A stretch of DNA of 64,000 nucleotides from Atrichornis clamosus (GCA_013400975.1 WBMZ01009490.1:1-64000), one strand, 5' to 3'. Shown: positions 50,601 through 62,841, counted from the stretch's first letter. Numbers and translations are program-made. The notes: generated by a model from the sequence alone, not told the origin.

Positions 50601-53029
50601 AACAGGAAGAGCTGACTCAGATGACGTCTTGCACAGGGATGCCCTCAGCAAAGAGGGGTAAGCATGCACGATGAGCAATTGGATGATCCTGCACACAAAT
50701 CACCGGGGAGATGAGTCCCGCAGAGGGGCAATCCAGCAAGAGCTGCGGATGCACACGAGAACCTGGAGGGAAATGTGCAGCCATCAATAAAAGGAAGGGG
50801 GAAGGAGAGGAGGGAAAGAGCTCGTGACCTTCTGGAAGAAGGAGGGGTGCAATGGCGAGAGCACGTGAATGAGAGAGTCCTCAAGGAAAAGTGAACCACG
50901 GGAGAAAGTTGCATGTGTGGGGCAGGCAAAATGAAGGTTATGAATTGAATTTCAAGGGGGAAAGTGTTAAAACTGCTTCCTGTAGAGAAACGGCAAACAC
51001 CTAGAGAAACTCAAAAGAAAAAATCCCCACAATTCAACAAAACCCAAAGATAGCGTTTCCTCTGACTACACACAAGGAAGCTTTACTTCCAATTGACTTG
51101 CTGCTGTGCTTATCTCTCAGCAGTAAAATGCACTCACCCATCCCAAGCTCTCAAAAAACCTTAGTGCAGTAATAATTACAAAACCACAAGCTCACATCCT
51201 CTGGAGAAGGACATTATGCATATGATGAAAGTTTCAAAAACCTTTGTCAGGCTATGCTTAAAGAAAGAAGGGATGGAAAGTGAAGAGTTTACAGACATAA
51301 GAGAATTGACAAAAAGAGCAAATGCAGGGAAGGGACAAAAAAAGGAAATAAAACAAAACCAGGTAAACGCTGTTCATCTGGGACTTGTTAAATGCATCAT
51401 GGCAAGCAGGCAGTGCTGATAGTGTACTTCTTGCATTTGGTGACAGACTTTCAGTGATCTTCCAGACTGATGGCACGTTTACTTATGAGAAGGAAAAGGC
51501 ACCTTTAGTGCTCCTCAGGTGGTTGACTCGAGCAACCCTGCTGCAGGTGAGAGAGCAGCAGCTGCAGGGCTTGCCAGCATGGCAGCAAGACATCCTCTGG
51601 GCTCCTGGCTTTTTTCTTCCCTCCTTCTCCAATCAGACTAAATGAAATGGAGCTATTTGTGGGTTTAGCAGTGGCAACGGTTCAGCCCACTCTATCCCCA
51701 GGTGCCAAAAGGTTGAAACAAGAGAAAATTTTTACAGAACATTTGTGCACTTTCCAATTGCCACACAAGCAGCCACAGGAACAGCTCAAGCTACGTTTTA
51801 ACGTCCGAGCAGACCTGGGAAAAGGATTAGGAAAATACCCTTACTCTTTTTCTCAAGTAGGGGAAACTGATGTGAAAGTTGGCATGGTGAGGACTTAAAA
51901 GAAACCCCAAAAATCGTTGGGTTCCAGCCAAGCATTCAAGCCAGCAGAGCAAAGGTTCCCAAAGCTGGGACTCTCTGCTGCTCTGCCTCCCTCCCCACTC
52001 CGGGGCATCAGCAACCGCACCCAGCAAGATCCTCTCCTGAATTCCCTCCCCTCCCATTCAGGATCGCATAACATCCCTGGGGCGGTTGCTCACACGGAAA
52101 AGCAACATGAGGAAAGTATTTAATGTATGTTTATGTCTTTTAATATAGTGTAGCAGCTGGAATCAAAGGCAAAAACCCCGGGCCTCAGCACAAGAGCATC
52201 GTGGCTCTCCACAGAGTCCCCTTCTAATCACTGCTGCTCTCTGGACCACAGCTTTAGAAATCAGGCACTAACCCCTATTGCCTAATTAGCAGAGCAGTGT
52301 AAAGCTTCGGAACAGGCATATCTTCTTCCTCCCTAAGTGGCCACTGAATAAATGCTATATCCCCAGCTCACAGTCCCTTTTTACATTGCTGGCATTACCA
52401 GTCCTTTGTGTACCCACATGCTGTTACTTAAATTGCTTCCATGTTTTCATTACTTGCTCTCTGTGTTGTGTGTATTGAAACTCCTGCAAGAATGCTGAAG
52501 TGGTATTTCAAAGCACTGGGGACTACTGGAGATGTGGCTGGAAATATTATGCAACAAGCTAAGGGGATTTTTCAAGTCCCGAGAGAGTTTGCACTTCTTC
52601 AGGGGGAAAAATAAATTTGGGTGCTACTCCATGAGGTGCCGGACAACTACTCCCACCCACCAGAGACAGAACAATGTCCCTTGCAGCTCAGTCTGTGGGC
52701 TCTGTGTATATTCTCTGCATCTATGAGCAAAGTGGTAAACCCAAATAATGAGGTTGCTCCCATGTGCAAGAGAAATGTGTACATTGGGCCGAACTCACCT
52801 GGCAAAAATCCATAAAGGACAGTGGAGTGATGCCAGCTGAAGGTCTGTACTACTTTTAAAATGTGTTGTTCCCTCCTTCTGCTGCCAGTAGCTGCTTTTC
52901 TGGAGCTTGTGCTGATTAAAGCAATAGGCAATCAAAACAGCCTAACGCTGAAATTTCAAAACCGCCAAAACCATTTAAATATGACAAATCACTTTTTTTT
53001 TTTTTTTCCCACAACCACGACTGAAGCTC

Positions 53030-53720
53030 TCAGTCGTTCTGCAAGTACACGCAGAAGGTTCCCGTGTGCCCCGCTCTCCCAGGGAAACAGATGGACCAGA
53101 GGGCCACATCTCCACGCGCGTTTCAACTTGCTCTTTCCTCCTAATTGTCTTCCCCCAAAACATTTTTGTACCTGCATTTGCCATGGAAGAAATCACTCTG
53201 CCAGCACTGGAACTTTTCTCCCACTCGCTTCCAGCCTCCCTTGCTTGTAGTGCCTTTGATCACCCCTCGACGCGAGGTGTTCGCAAGCCTGATCCTGGAA
53301 CCCCGCGAGCTGAGGGGCAGGCGCGCGCGAAATCCCTCCGCCTGCAGGGGTGCAGGTCACTTCCCGTGCTGCTGATGCAGGCTGTAGGTCTGCAGGCACC
53401 ACACCCCTTGAGATCACAGCACTGGGGTCCTCCAGACCCCCGCTGGGGACATCTCTGCCGCAGCTGCAGCCCAGCAGCTGCCACGCGGCGGCCGTTGGGT
53501 GTTATGCTAATGGTGCACCGGGGCAGCAGCCCTCTCCCCATCTGCTCGGAGCATCCACCTGCTGGGTGGTGAGGATTTTTTTGTTTGTTTTAATGGCCAG
53601 ATTAGACCGGTGCTGACCCAATGCTCTCCCAGCCTGCGCACAGGGTGTGCACACAGCCCCGGCCGGTTTGGACCTCGCGGCACAGGTGCAAGCTGGATGC
53701 GGCCGCCTTTAGCCATGATC
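53030..53720. promoter_or_regulatory. CpG island 1.9 kb past SETBP1 exon 2
   Basis: I count roughly 40 CpG in 690 bp, including GGCGCGCGCG (about 53320), CACGCGGCGGCCG (about 53484) and a GCGGCCGC word near 53699. It sits in intron 2 close to the first coding exon, so it could hold an alternative promoter or regulatory element of SETBP1. Evidence for transcription cannot be seen in sequence alone. Confidence 0.6.
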
Positions 53721-55483
53721 CGTTTCTTTCAAACTCCTTATCCTAATTAAAGCCTCACACTGAGCATAACCACACTACAAGGTGCCTTTTTAGCCATTGT
53801 TCACACTGGGTTTGTTTGGATTTTGTTTGGGGTATTTTTTGCACCTAACTTCCTTATACTTAGCTTTATTTATTCAACCTTCTTGGATGACCACACACAG
53901 AAGAGAATACACCTTCCATACCCATCTGACTGGGTGATAAACAGAAATTAAGGCTCTGATTTCTATGCAGTCATATTCTTCACAGTCCATGCGTGGCAGG
54001 CAGTGGTTTGCAATTCTTTTTTTCTCCCTACATGGCCATGGAGGGATTGCTTGTGACCCCTTTTCTGTAACTGAGCATAGTCTCACACAACTGCTGCTTC
54101 CCCTAAGACATCTGCAAGCATTCAGGGAGGAAAGGAAAGTGGGAATTAGAAATTGCTTGGTACCAAGACAGCCCAACCTTCTCAATAGGTGGGAAAATCT
54201 CAGGGTGTTATAGGGCCAAACCTCTGCTGTGATAAAAAGAGGTACTTCTTTCATGTCCATAGACTATGCCATTTAGAAGATTCTGAGAAAAAAAATCCCC
54301 TTGACTTGGGGGTTTTTTGGCTTGTTTTCAAGCTCAGCTTGTAAGAAAAGTTCTCTGAGAGTGAGTGATGTTAATCTCCCTGTGCTCTGCCTTGAGTCAG
54401 TGGGAAATGTTGGTTCTTCAGAAAGTGATTTTGAGTTATGAAAATTTTGGTCCAAGTCCGTCTGCTGAGGAGGATTTCTCCAGGGAGAGGTGGTGGCAAT
54501 TAGCCTCCCCAAGGCTTCACATAGCCCTTTGAGAAGCCCATCACATGTATAAGGCATGGGAGAAGAGGGATCAAAACTGCATGAGCAGGAAAACCAGGTC
54601 ATGCTCCAAGCCCTAATCAGTGGATGCCTACATTCGAGATGAATTTGTCTGGGTTTGGGAAAGACTTGTGAGTCTTTCATCAGTTCTGGGTTCCTGTCTA
54701 AACTCATCATGATGCCCACATGGTACTAAGGAGGCAGAGGTGGAGTATATGAAGTGTGATCTGACCAAAACTACTTGCCTAATGCTTAGGACAGAAAACA
54801 CCACCAAGCCAAAAAACTGGGTTCCCGCCAGTGCTGCTTAATACACTCAAATTAAATTTGTTCTAAGTGTAGGTGACACTACAGAAGAATCGAGCCAACA
54901 GCAAATCAAAAGGGTGTTCCTGAAAACAGCTCATACAAAGAAAGGATTTTCTTTCTTTTCTTGTCCTTGAATAAGTGAAAAAATAAAAAAAGTTTGATTT
55001 TTACCCAAACTTAAAGTACCAAAAATTTATCTTCAGAAGGATATTTCAAGAAAATGATATGCATCTGGAAGAAAATGAGACTTATAATGGAGGTATTTTC
55101 TGTAGTATAACTATAGTTCTTCTCACACAATGCTGTAATCAAGAATAATGGAGCCCATCACCCAGAATACAGGAATGAATTCAATTGTTCACTGTGCACA
55201 TACCTCTATTTTAAAAATGCAGTTGAATGCTTTAACTGCCAAAAGGCTTGAGCATTAGTGCTCAGGCACAAAGCAGGTTAGAAGTGGGCTCCTTCATTTC
55301 TCCCTCATGTAATGATTAATCTTAAATCTCAATTACATACAAAAATAGAAGAGGCCTGGTTGAACTTTTGATCTCTTCTGAATTGGTTCATCTAAAGGAT
55401 AGTTCAAGATCATTCCTGATGCATATACAGCAGTGCAGGATGATACCCACCCTGTGATCCTCCAAGGCCAAATATTGCAAAGG
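53721..55483. other. Intronic DNA just downstream of exon 2, no feature seen
   Basis: I see nothing specific in this stretch. It is AT-rich and carries no recognised transposon, open frame with homology, or RNA gene. Confidence 0.6.
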
Positions 55484-55573
55484 TTATGCCTTGGACACAA
55501 ATTGTTTGAGAAGATTTATTCCTCCCCTCTCCCTGTGCTTCCAAAAGAAATGGAAAATATGTGAAAGAATAGG

Positions 55574-55579
55574 ACTTAC
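55574..55579 (-). other. SETBP1: Splice donor of SETBP1 exon 2
   Basis: The minus strand reads AAG|GTAAGT, a full match to the vertebrate donor consensus. It falls exactly where similarity to SETBP1 stops, after codon 164 (Lys). Reading past it gives 31 unrelated codons and a stop at 55484-55486. Confidence 0.93.
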
Positions 55580-56071
55580 CTTCTTTTTGGAGTGTGATCT
55601 GTCCTCCTCTTTAGCTGTTTTGCTATTTTTCCCAGTTCTGGAAAGCTTCTGCTCCCCAGACTGCTTGATGGTGATTTTGATCTCGGGAGGGCAAATGTAG
55701 TTCTCCAAGTTCTTTGGGGGCTTCTTTGCTCTCTTGGTGGTCTGAATCTTTAGTTTTAAACTCCCCTCCGTGAAGTTAGCCTCCTTGATGGAAAACTCCT
55801 GCTCCTCCAGGCCGTCTCCCGCCACCCATTTCTCGCTGTCCGCATTGGAAGTGGAATCCACGTCTCTTCCAGAACCCAGCTCATCCTCCTCCTCGGGCTC
55901 CAGCCTCTCGCTGCTCACCGGGATCCCTTTCCCCGCGCCTGACGAAGGCAGCATCGTCTCCCCTGCGCAGCCCGAGGCAGGCACAGGCTTCCCGGAGGTG
56001 ACAGCAGCTGGCAGAAAGTCTGCCTCACCCCCCCTTTGCCGGGAGCTGCTCAAAGTCTCTCTGGGCTCCAT
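55580..56071 (-). CDS. SETBP1: SETBP1 first coding exon (codons 1-164)
   Basis: This exon encodes the N-terminus of SET-binding protein 1, a large nuclear DNA-binding protein (about 1,600 residues in human). SETBP1 binds the oncoprotein SET, carries AT hooks and acts in transcription control. Translation starts at the ATG at 56071 and gives 164 codons beginning [15 protein letters not shown]. Residues 58-65 are acidic (EPEEEDEL). Residues 66-138 match the human protein almost exactly as I recall it, including [17 protein letters not shown] and [17 protein letters not shown] basic KRAKKPPK cluster at 113-120 could serve as a nuclear localisation signal. Residues about 20-56 are more diverged. 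The exon ends after SHSKKK in phase 0 at a canonical donor. The start is chosen because it has a good Kozak context (G at -3, G at +4), matches the human N-terminus, and follows an in-frame TGA at 56219-56221 with no ATG between. AT hooks, SKI-like and SET-binding regions are in later exons outside the window. Confidence 0.95.
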
Positions 56072-56240
56072 AGCAGTACCGCAACGCCCTGGAGTTTTAC
56101 CGGAGGGAAGGGGAGTACGGGAGGGGGCGAGGGGAGCAAGGGCAGATATGATCCCAGTGAGCGAGTGGTAACTGTCCACTAAATTCAATGTCCTGGTCAC
56201 CCAGAGGCTGCAAGGAGCTCAGAAGAGACCAAATCTGCCA
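56072..56240 (-). other. SETBP1: SETBP1 5' UTR portion of exon 2
   Basis: These 169 nt lie between the predicted splice acceptor and the SETBP1 start codon. The frame of the coding region is closed upstream by a TGA at 56219-56221. I see no ATG in any frame on the minus strand here, so there is no upstream ORF in this part of the leader. By analogy with human SETBP1, a non-coding first exon should precede it. That exon is not recognisable in the 7.8 kb upstream that is visible. Confidence 0.75.
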
Positions 56241-56270
56241 CTGTCAAAAGAAAGGAGAAGAAAAAGAGGA
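56241..56270 (-). other. SETBP1: Splice acceptor of SETBP1 intron 1
   Basis: Read on the minus strand, a long pyrimidine tract rich in TTTC and TTCT ends in TTTTGACAG, with the AG at 56242-56241, directly before exon sequence TGGCAG. The tract is nearly free of purines for about 20 nt, which is typical of a strong acceptor. It is the best acceptor upstream of the start codon, but transcript data would be needed to exclude another. Confidence 0.75.
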
Positions 56271-57238
56271 AGTTAGGACATACACACACGTATCAAGCGA
56301 GTGTGGAGATGACTGGAAAAGGGCACAGGGCACACTCAGGCTTCCCCTGGAGCACACCAAGGGCTTTTCTTGAAGAAGAATGGGAACTGAGGCTCGCATG
56401 TATCACTAAATTGATGAAAATGAATATATTAAAAAAATTCCCCAAACCCCACCCAAAAGCATTGTCAAAGTGCAAACAATCTGAACCTGACTTAGGAAAT
56501 GAATGAGAGGACTGCCAGCTGTCCACATCCATGAACCTGATCATTACTTCAACGTGCTCACAGGGTTTTCAGAGGGAGGAAAAAAAGTAGAGGCAGACAC
56601 TTGCTTTGGGTTAAACAATAACCCAGTGATCAGAGCACAGAACACATGGTGCTGCCCTCTGAATCAGCAGCAGAGAATCAAACTATTTCCTCACTTCCCA
56701 GGTATGAGAGAGAGATGCCCTTGGCTTCCAGCTATTCTGAGGGGGAATCCTGCTTTGGATGAATTATTCGTTACAGGCTGACTGCAGCCCAAGGTGCTTC
56801 CTGGGATGCTGCAAGTGCAGGAGGATCCACCTGGGTCTCTTGCAGGGTATGTCGGTGTCCCGGGTATTGAGGGGTAGGGAAGAAAGCTATACTCAAGGTT
56901 TTCCAGAGTTCCTCGTGCCCTTGGGTACCACTGCTCTGTGGTAAAGCCTTGGGCTGGATCATGCACAGACTCATCCTTGCAAATTTTGTCTTTCTTTAGA
57001 ACATCAGGGATGGAACCCTTTGAGACAGAAGCACTCGGTACCTTACCAAGTCTCAGCTAAATTTGAAGGGAGAAGCTGTGAATGTTCAGTTGAGGCAAAA
57101 GGTTTATCACTCAGTGATATCTTGTTAAAAATAATACTTGTTTGGTGTCTTAAAAGGTATTGAGGTGCTTTCATACACCCTCTCTAAAACTCTATTGCCT
57201 CCCCACAAGCATCCCCATCACGGCAAACCAATTTAGGC

Positions 57239-57288
57239 TACAAAATTAACAGAAGGGTCAACAAAAATGTAGTCTACAAAATTAACAG
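57239..57288 (+). repeat. Short direct repeat
   Basis: The phrase CTACAAAATTAACAGA occurs twice about 35 bp apart with partly similar sequence between. It looks like a small old tandem duplication in intron 1. Confidence 0.7.
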
Positions 57289-59360
57289 AGAGAAATAAAT
57301 ACATTTTCTTCTGCTTTAGGAGGAAAAACTCCCCAGCGGATCAGAGGAGTAACACTTGTGGCATATGGAGAAGGAAACAAGAAGGCACTGCCAGGAGTAG
57401 GTGCTAGGGGTGCAGACTGGCTCTTCCAGGAGTAGCTCCCTGCTAGATTAGCTCTGCTACACTTGACCAGCTGCCATCAAGATCTGAGCATAGCCAGGGG
57501 CTTCCCAGGTCATTCTTGGCAGCAATATACTGTAAAGAAGAGAAAAAATAATCTTGCTACCTATCACCAAGTCAGAACAATGTCAGTATAGACTACTCTA
57601 AAGCACAGCTCACCTAGAAGAAACTCACATGCTCGTACCACTGGTTTCTTTTTGCTTTTTAGAGGTACCTTGCAGGAGTTTGAAATTTAACAAGAAATAA
57701 AAAGGAGCAGCTTTTATTAGTTATAGATCCACGTTTTCACTGGAGTGTGGTCATGCATCACTTGTCTGACCTGGGCACATATGGCTTTTAGGGGAAAGTC
57801 CTAAGCATCCTAGAGCTCCATGAAATCATTAGGGGACCTCCACCCAGGTCCCAGCAGACACAAATTCAAATAAAGCTCCCATAAATAGCACAAGCTGACA
57901 ACCCAAGCAGAAAGAAAAAAAAAAGAAGAAAAAAGTATAAAAAGGGAGAACTCGGAGGCTGAATTGCCATCTGGCCTTAGGGATGATTTCTGTAGCTCAC
58001 AGGAGATAGAAATACACCATAAAACCACTTATACTTAAGTTGCATATCTCCTGGCGATAGTGGAGAGATTCATTTCCCAGAGCTACTGCCACTGGTCTCA
58101 CTTGAGATGATCTTGAGGAGCTAACAGACCCGAGGTCTCCTGCATGCCTGCCCTGACTCACCCTGCGGTCAGCAATTCTCTCCACTTCACCCCTGGGAAA
58201 CAAGGATCACGCTTCCCTCCTTCAAACCCGTTGAAGGGTGGGTTGGTTAATGCCCTTACATATTTGTGAACCCAAACCATGTGGTAGTTGGTAATTACTA
58301 GCACAATTAGGACGTTAAAGCCACCCAGTTGCAAGGAGCTGCTCCACCTAATTAATTGAATTTGCACCTTGCCTCTCCTTCATGGAGGTGATGGGAGTCA
58401 GAGAGACACCTTCCTCTTCCAACGACCCCAATCAAGGAGGGAAAAAAAAAAAAGCCATCTTATTTATCTGCCATTTTGCATTGTTAATCTACGTGGAGAG
58501 GGACACAATGTACACACTCTCCCGGGCTGCAACACAAACACAAGGTGGTGAGGGCTCGGTGGTGCAGCATTCCAGGGAGTTACCGCTCTGGTATGCACGC
58601 ATGTACAATGGGCACTCTGTGCCGGCCTCCGCCCACGGGCTTTTAACCTCTCTCACTGCTGGCTGCAAAGGCAAGGCTCTGGGGCGTGCAGCTCGGCAGG
58701 ATGAGCCTGCAGCCACCAAGGGTGCAGGGAAGGCACCGCTGCCGCTGCCGTAATGAACCGTCCCACTGGGGACTGTGTTGAACGGGAGTTCAAACGCAGC
58801 TCGTGGCTCCAGGACAGGAATGGTCTTTCAGGTTTTGAGCCATTGGGTAATGTTTTATGGAGGGTGAATAAAAAGGCAGGTTCCCGTTCCAAAGTCTGGT
58901 TGTGGGTCTTGGACCCAAAGTCTGGGTCATAATGTCCAAACACTCATCTCTGCATGGCCATGTGCCTCCAGCATAAACAAGCAATAGAAAAATAAAGTCA
59001 TTGCATTACACCCATGACAGATGAATTCATGCCAAATCCACCATAAAATTCAGCTTAAAAATATTGGCCTTCTGCTCTGCCAAGAGTCTGCAGATGATAT
59101 CACCAGACCCACAGGTAGCAACAAATAACCCTGCACTCAAACGCTGCACCCAGAATTAACTGGGTCATTGTTTTAGATATCTCCCTACTCTCCTTCAGGG
59201 TTAATAGTTAAATGACTTGGGTGCAGGGACATCATACTCGTCTTTCTAGTTTGGGCAGGCTACCTGTGCTTTGACTAATTAGAAACCTCTCTTCAGGCTT
59301 CTGAGTGTGTAACCTCTGTTGGAAAGTTCCCTACCTCCCCTCTCCAGAGTGTCTGCAAGA

Positions 59361-59632
59361 AGAATCACAGAATGGTTTGAGTTGGAAGGGATCTTAAAGC
59401 TCATCCAGTGTCACCCCTTTGCCCTGGGCAGGGACACCTGCCACTATCCCAGGTTGCTCCAAGCCCTGTCCAACCTGGCCTTGGACACTTCCAGGGATGG
59501 AGCAGCCACAGCTCCTCTGGGAAACCTGTGCCAGGGCCTCAGCACCCTCACTGAGAAGAATTTCTTCTTAATATTCAATCTAAACCAGCTCTCTGTTGGT
59601 TTAAGCCATTCCTCCTTGTCCTGTGTCTGGAA
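59361..59632 (-). mobile_element. CR1 LINE 3' fragment
   Basis: Minus-oriented CR1 tail in SETBP1 intron 1: AGAATCACAGAATGGTTTG, GAGTTGGAAGGGATCTTAA, CCAAGCCCTGTCCAACCTGG and TTTAAGCCATTCCTCCTTG. Well preserved over 270 bp. Confidence 0.92.
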
Positions 59633-60284
59633 GAGTTATATTTCTATTTTAAACACCCAAGACACGGGGTCTGTCTAAACCGTTATGTGCTCACCCAAGC
59701 TGCCCTTCCAGGCCTCCGATGCTCGTCAGCATCAAGTCCCCTTCAATAAGCAGCTACAGAGGCATTTTACCATCCAAATTAGGCTCACAGAGGAAAGTGT
59801 TACTGCTAGAAGGATTCCTGCAGTCAAGTTAAATTTGAGGAGGATAATTCACAGGTGAATGACAATAAATTTCACAGAAGTTGGCGTTTGCTCTTAATTA
59901 GGGAGAGATTCACGCTTCCTCTGATAAGTACTGAGGAATAATCAAACGCCTGCTTGCTCAGCCTTGTTACCAGTGCTCACATTTCTTATCAGCTCCTCTG
60001 GGCACCTCAATCACTCTTCTGGAGGCAAAGGCCTTTAAGTGCAAGACCTCCCTTTGGGTCATACTGGATGTCTCCTATTAGGGGTTCTGAACACGCTCCC
60101 TTCTCCTGCCTCAGGCAACGGGTGCTTGTAAGTATTCAGATGCCAGGGCTATAAAGTGATTAGAGTGAAAATTTGCCGAGGACAAAATCAGAGGTGAGAG
60201 CCCATAGCAGGGAGGACAAATCCACGTCTTTGGGATTCTCCATGAAATGAAAGTGTATGTAATACTTGGCATGGCTTTTGCCCT

Positions 60285-60336
60285 AGGCTTGGACTTGGTA
60301 TTTTGAAGGTCTTTTCTAACCTTAATGGTTCTATAA
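60285..60336 (+). mobile_element. CR1 LINE terminal remnant
   Basis: About 50 bp with GGCTTGGACTTGGTATTTTG, AGGTCTTTTCTAACC and TTAATGGTTCTATAA matches the last segment of a plus-oriented CR1 tail. It is short and mutated, so the call is moderate. Confidence 0.7.
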
Positions 60337-60602
60337 GTGAGAGTAATCAGATTTGTAGCAAGTAAACACTGGTTTGACAGAGTCAAGCAAGGCAGATTCA
60401 GCTGCCCTGTGTTTGTGCTGTTCCTCTGGACTGCTCAAGCACCAGGAACACCAGCAGGGAGCTGGGAGCAGTATTAAGAGGTGCTGCCCAAATCCCGTCC
60501 ACACTAATACCACTGTAACTACTGCTTGAGTTTCACTCATAGAGTACAAAATGAATGGATAAAAAAGAAAAAAAGTAAAATCTGTTGAACAGGTTCAAGT
60601 GC

Positions 60603-60632
60603 GGGGAAACTGAGGCACAAACCTGAGACTCC
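60603..60632 (-). mobile_element. Possible MIR-like remnant
   Basis: Only GGGGAAACTGAGGCACAAAC is recognisable as a MIR/L2-type word. The surroundings no longer align, so this could be chance. Confidence 0.25.
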
Positions 60633-61119
60633 TAGGGAATGCAAAGTGGAGGTCACATCTATTCAAACTCTGTCTATCATATTGCCTTTGGATCTTGCAT
60701 TCTCCCCTGGGACATAGCATTAAGTCCCTAATCTCTGAAAAATATCAGAAATCCTGGAAGACTCTTCACATTCCATCTTTCTAAAACCATTCACCACAAA
60801 GCACTGGAGACCATGCAGCAGTATTTACTGATGAGGTATCACCTTTCACTCCAAAGACTCGCAGGTTGCTTCCATGATTATACGTGCCACTGTTGAAATG
60901 CAGCTGCCTTTGGGTCAGAGGCCAGTGGGCAACCCACACTGCAGCCAAGGGCAAGTTTTGGTCAGAAACCTGCCTTTATGACAAGTGTCTGTGAAACTTC
61001 AGAATTTGTCACAGGGCTTAGAAACCCAACAGCCTGACATGTGACAAGCTGCACTGAACCCAATTAACCCACACTGGAGAGCAAAAACATCCCAGCCTAT
61101 TTCTTCATTATTGTTTTGC

Positions 61120-61137
61120 AAAAAAAAAAAAAAAAAA
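61120..61137 (+). repeat. Poly-A run
   Basis: Eighteen consecutive A. A T run of 17 follows at 61405-61421, in the opposite sense. Confidence 0.95.
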
Positions 61138-62688
61138 TTTGGAATTTTGTGCTTAGCTGTGGTCTCTGTCCATGCACTGCCAGATAGCCAGCAGCATGAC
61201 TTTGATGCTGATCAGGAACAGACATCTGATCACACTTCTATGGAATGGGCAAGCACACAATATAAGGCTTAAAATTTTCTTCGTGATGACTGAAAGGCAG
61301 TTCCAGAGGGTGGGCAAAACTTGTAAGCCGTAAAGCCAGCGTGGTGCAGACAAGTGACATGATGCAATACAAAGTCTTCTGGAATAAAATTAAATCACTG
61401 CAAATTTTTTTTTTTTTTTTTGAGCAAATTTGAACCAGTAGTATGAGTTTATAGTGGATCGGTATCATGTACCAGTAGTGTATTTAATCCACTGCTCAGA
61501 GCCCTGGAGCTAGATTTATCACAGCTTTGGACCACAGCCTCACTTACTTCCTGAGGCCATGATACTCTGAAAGAACAGCCCAGCTTTGGCAGGGAGCTCA
61601 GATAATGACTGTGACAGTTATTTTCTCTCTACACTATAGATCACGTAGGAAACACCCTCTCCCTTTCCCCTGCCCTGCGTCGATCCAAGGTTTGTGATTC
61701 ATCAATAGAGTGAATTAGAAGAACTAAGGTGATTCTTCTTTGCATGGTTCCCCTGTCTCCAACTCTGCTTTTGTTGCAATCCTTGCAACTCTGCCTCTGG
61801 TTTTTCATGGATTGTGTGAGGACTTTCTCCAAAGGGACGTGATGCATGCCGTCCCAGATGCGTTCTGTCCCCATGAAAAAAGGAGCAAAGGAGTCAATGG
61901 TAGCTGTCAGAACAACAGCAGAAAAGTAATCTTCACTTGTTTCCATCACATTGTGCTTAGGCCAAGTGCTGCCAGGCCTCTGCATCTCCTGAGCAGCACT
62001 GACTGATGGCTCTGCCTCAGTGTGCCCACGTCTGGCAAAGGGAATCAGGAAAAGTCACACTGAAGGGAAAAAGACACGGTAACCCAAATATCTGTCACAG
62101 CCAGGTGAAGCTGCAAGCACCCTCCCCAAAACAAAGAGGCAGAAATGAATTAAAACCCAAGCATGTCTGTAATTACAGAAACATGTAAGTGTGCACGTTA
62201 CACACATGTATCTGTATTCTCAACACAGAGGCATTAAGAGTAGATTCCAGAATCATATCTGACTCCATAATTAGGTTTGAGACTTTATAATTAGATCTGA
62301 TGGTCACCTTTCTATGTGAGTAACTAACTATCATACAGGGCTTGCAGGAGGGCCTGCTGAATGATTAAACAACTGACATGGCCATAAATCATGGGGACAA
62401 TAAAAGCAATACTGCCCAAGGTACAGCTGTGGCAACGGCCAGCATAGCAAAGCACCCTTCTGCAGGAGGAGGGGAGATGCCCATCATGTTGCCCAAGGAC
62501 TTTTACAAGCTCCTGCCTGAGGTCTGTACCAAGGTTTTGCAAATCTACTCACCCATAACCTAAAGAAGTATCTGGGTGTTAGGAAAGGGAGGGCAGTCAT
62601 CAGATCTGTGGACACCTCCTCATGGAGGCTTCTGGTCTCTAAAGCACCAGCCTTCTCCCACTTGTTCTCCCCAAGGCAAACAGCAAAA

Positions 62689-62841
62689 ATTTGGTTTGTG
62701 TTGGAAGGGACTTTAATGACCACCTTGTTCCAACTCCCCTGCCATGGGCAGGGACAATTTTCATTGGACCAGGTTGCTCTGAGTCCCATCCAACCTGGCC
62801 TGGAACACTTCCAGGCATTCACAACTTGTCTGGGAAGGCAA
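62689..62841 (-). mobile_element. CR1 LINE 3' fragment
   Basis: Minus-oriented CR1 tail lacking the terminal octamers: GTGTTGGAAGGGACTTTAAT, CCTGCCATGGGCAGGGAC, CATCCAACCTGGCCTGGAA and TTCCAGGCATTCACAAC. Confidence 0.88.

Larger units (their letters stand above)
43701..53029. other. Intronic DNA with old repeat relics
   Basis: No gene is recognised. Two old relics lie at 47181-47310 (CR1-like) and 47440-47610 (MIR-like). An A-run lies at 47896-47912. Open frames such as the 212-codon one at 48886 start at GTG and resemble no protein I know. Confidence 0.6.
1..55573 (-). other. SETBP1: SETBP1 intron 2, 5' part
   Basis: These 55.6 kb follow the exon 2 donor in the transcribed direction. No downstream SETBP1 exon is found: nothing resembles the sequence that follows SHSKKK in the human protein, nor the AT-hook motifs. 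The human gene also has very long introns here, so this fits. The intron holds scattered CR1 tails, MIR-like relics, simple repeats and CpG-rich patches, each listed separately. Confidence 0.8.

Noticed and set aside
53066..53572. 168-codon open frame in the CpG island
   Set aside because: High GC explains the lack of stops; the sequence matches no known protein.
55515..55520. Intronic polyadenylation signal for a short SETBP1 form
   Set aside because: A lone AATAAA in AT-rich intron is common, and cleavage would fall before or at the read-through stop codon, giving an unfit message.
56072..56200. N-terminal extension of SETBP1 by 43 codons
   Set aside because: The apparent start at 56200 is GTG, not ATG. 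The frame holds no ATG before the in-frame TGA at 56219-56221, and the human protein starts at the MEPRETL-equivalent Met.
58490..58760. SETBP1 exon 1 or promoter
   Set aside because: The patch has some CpG but is too weak for a main promoter island, and no convincing exon and donor pair was found.
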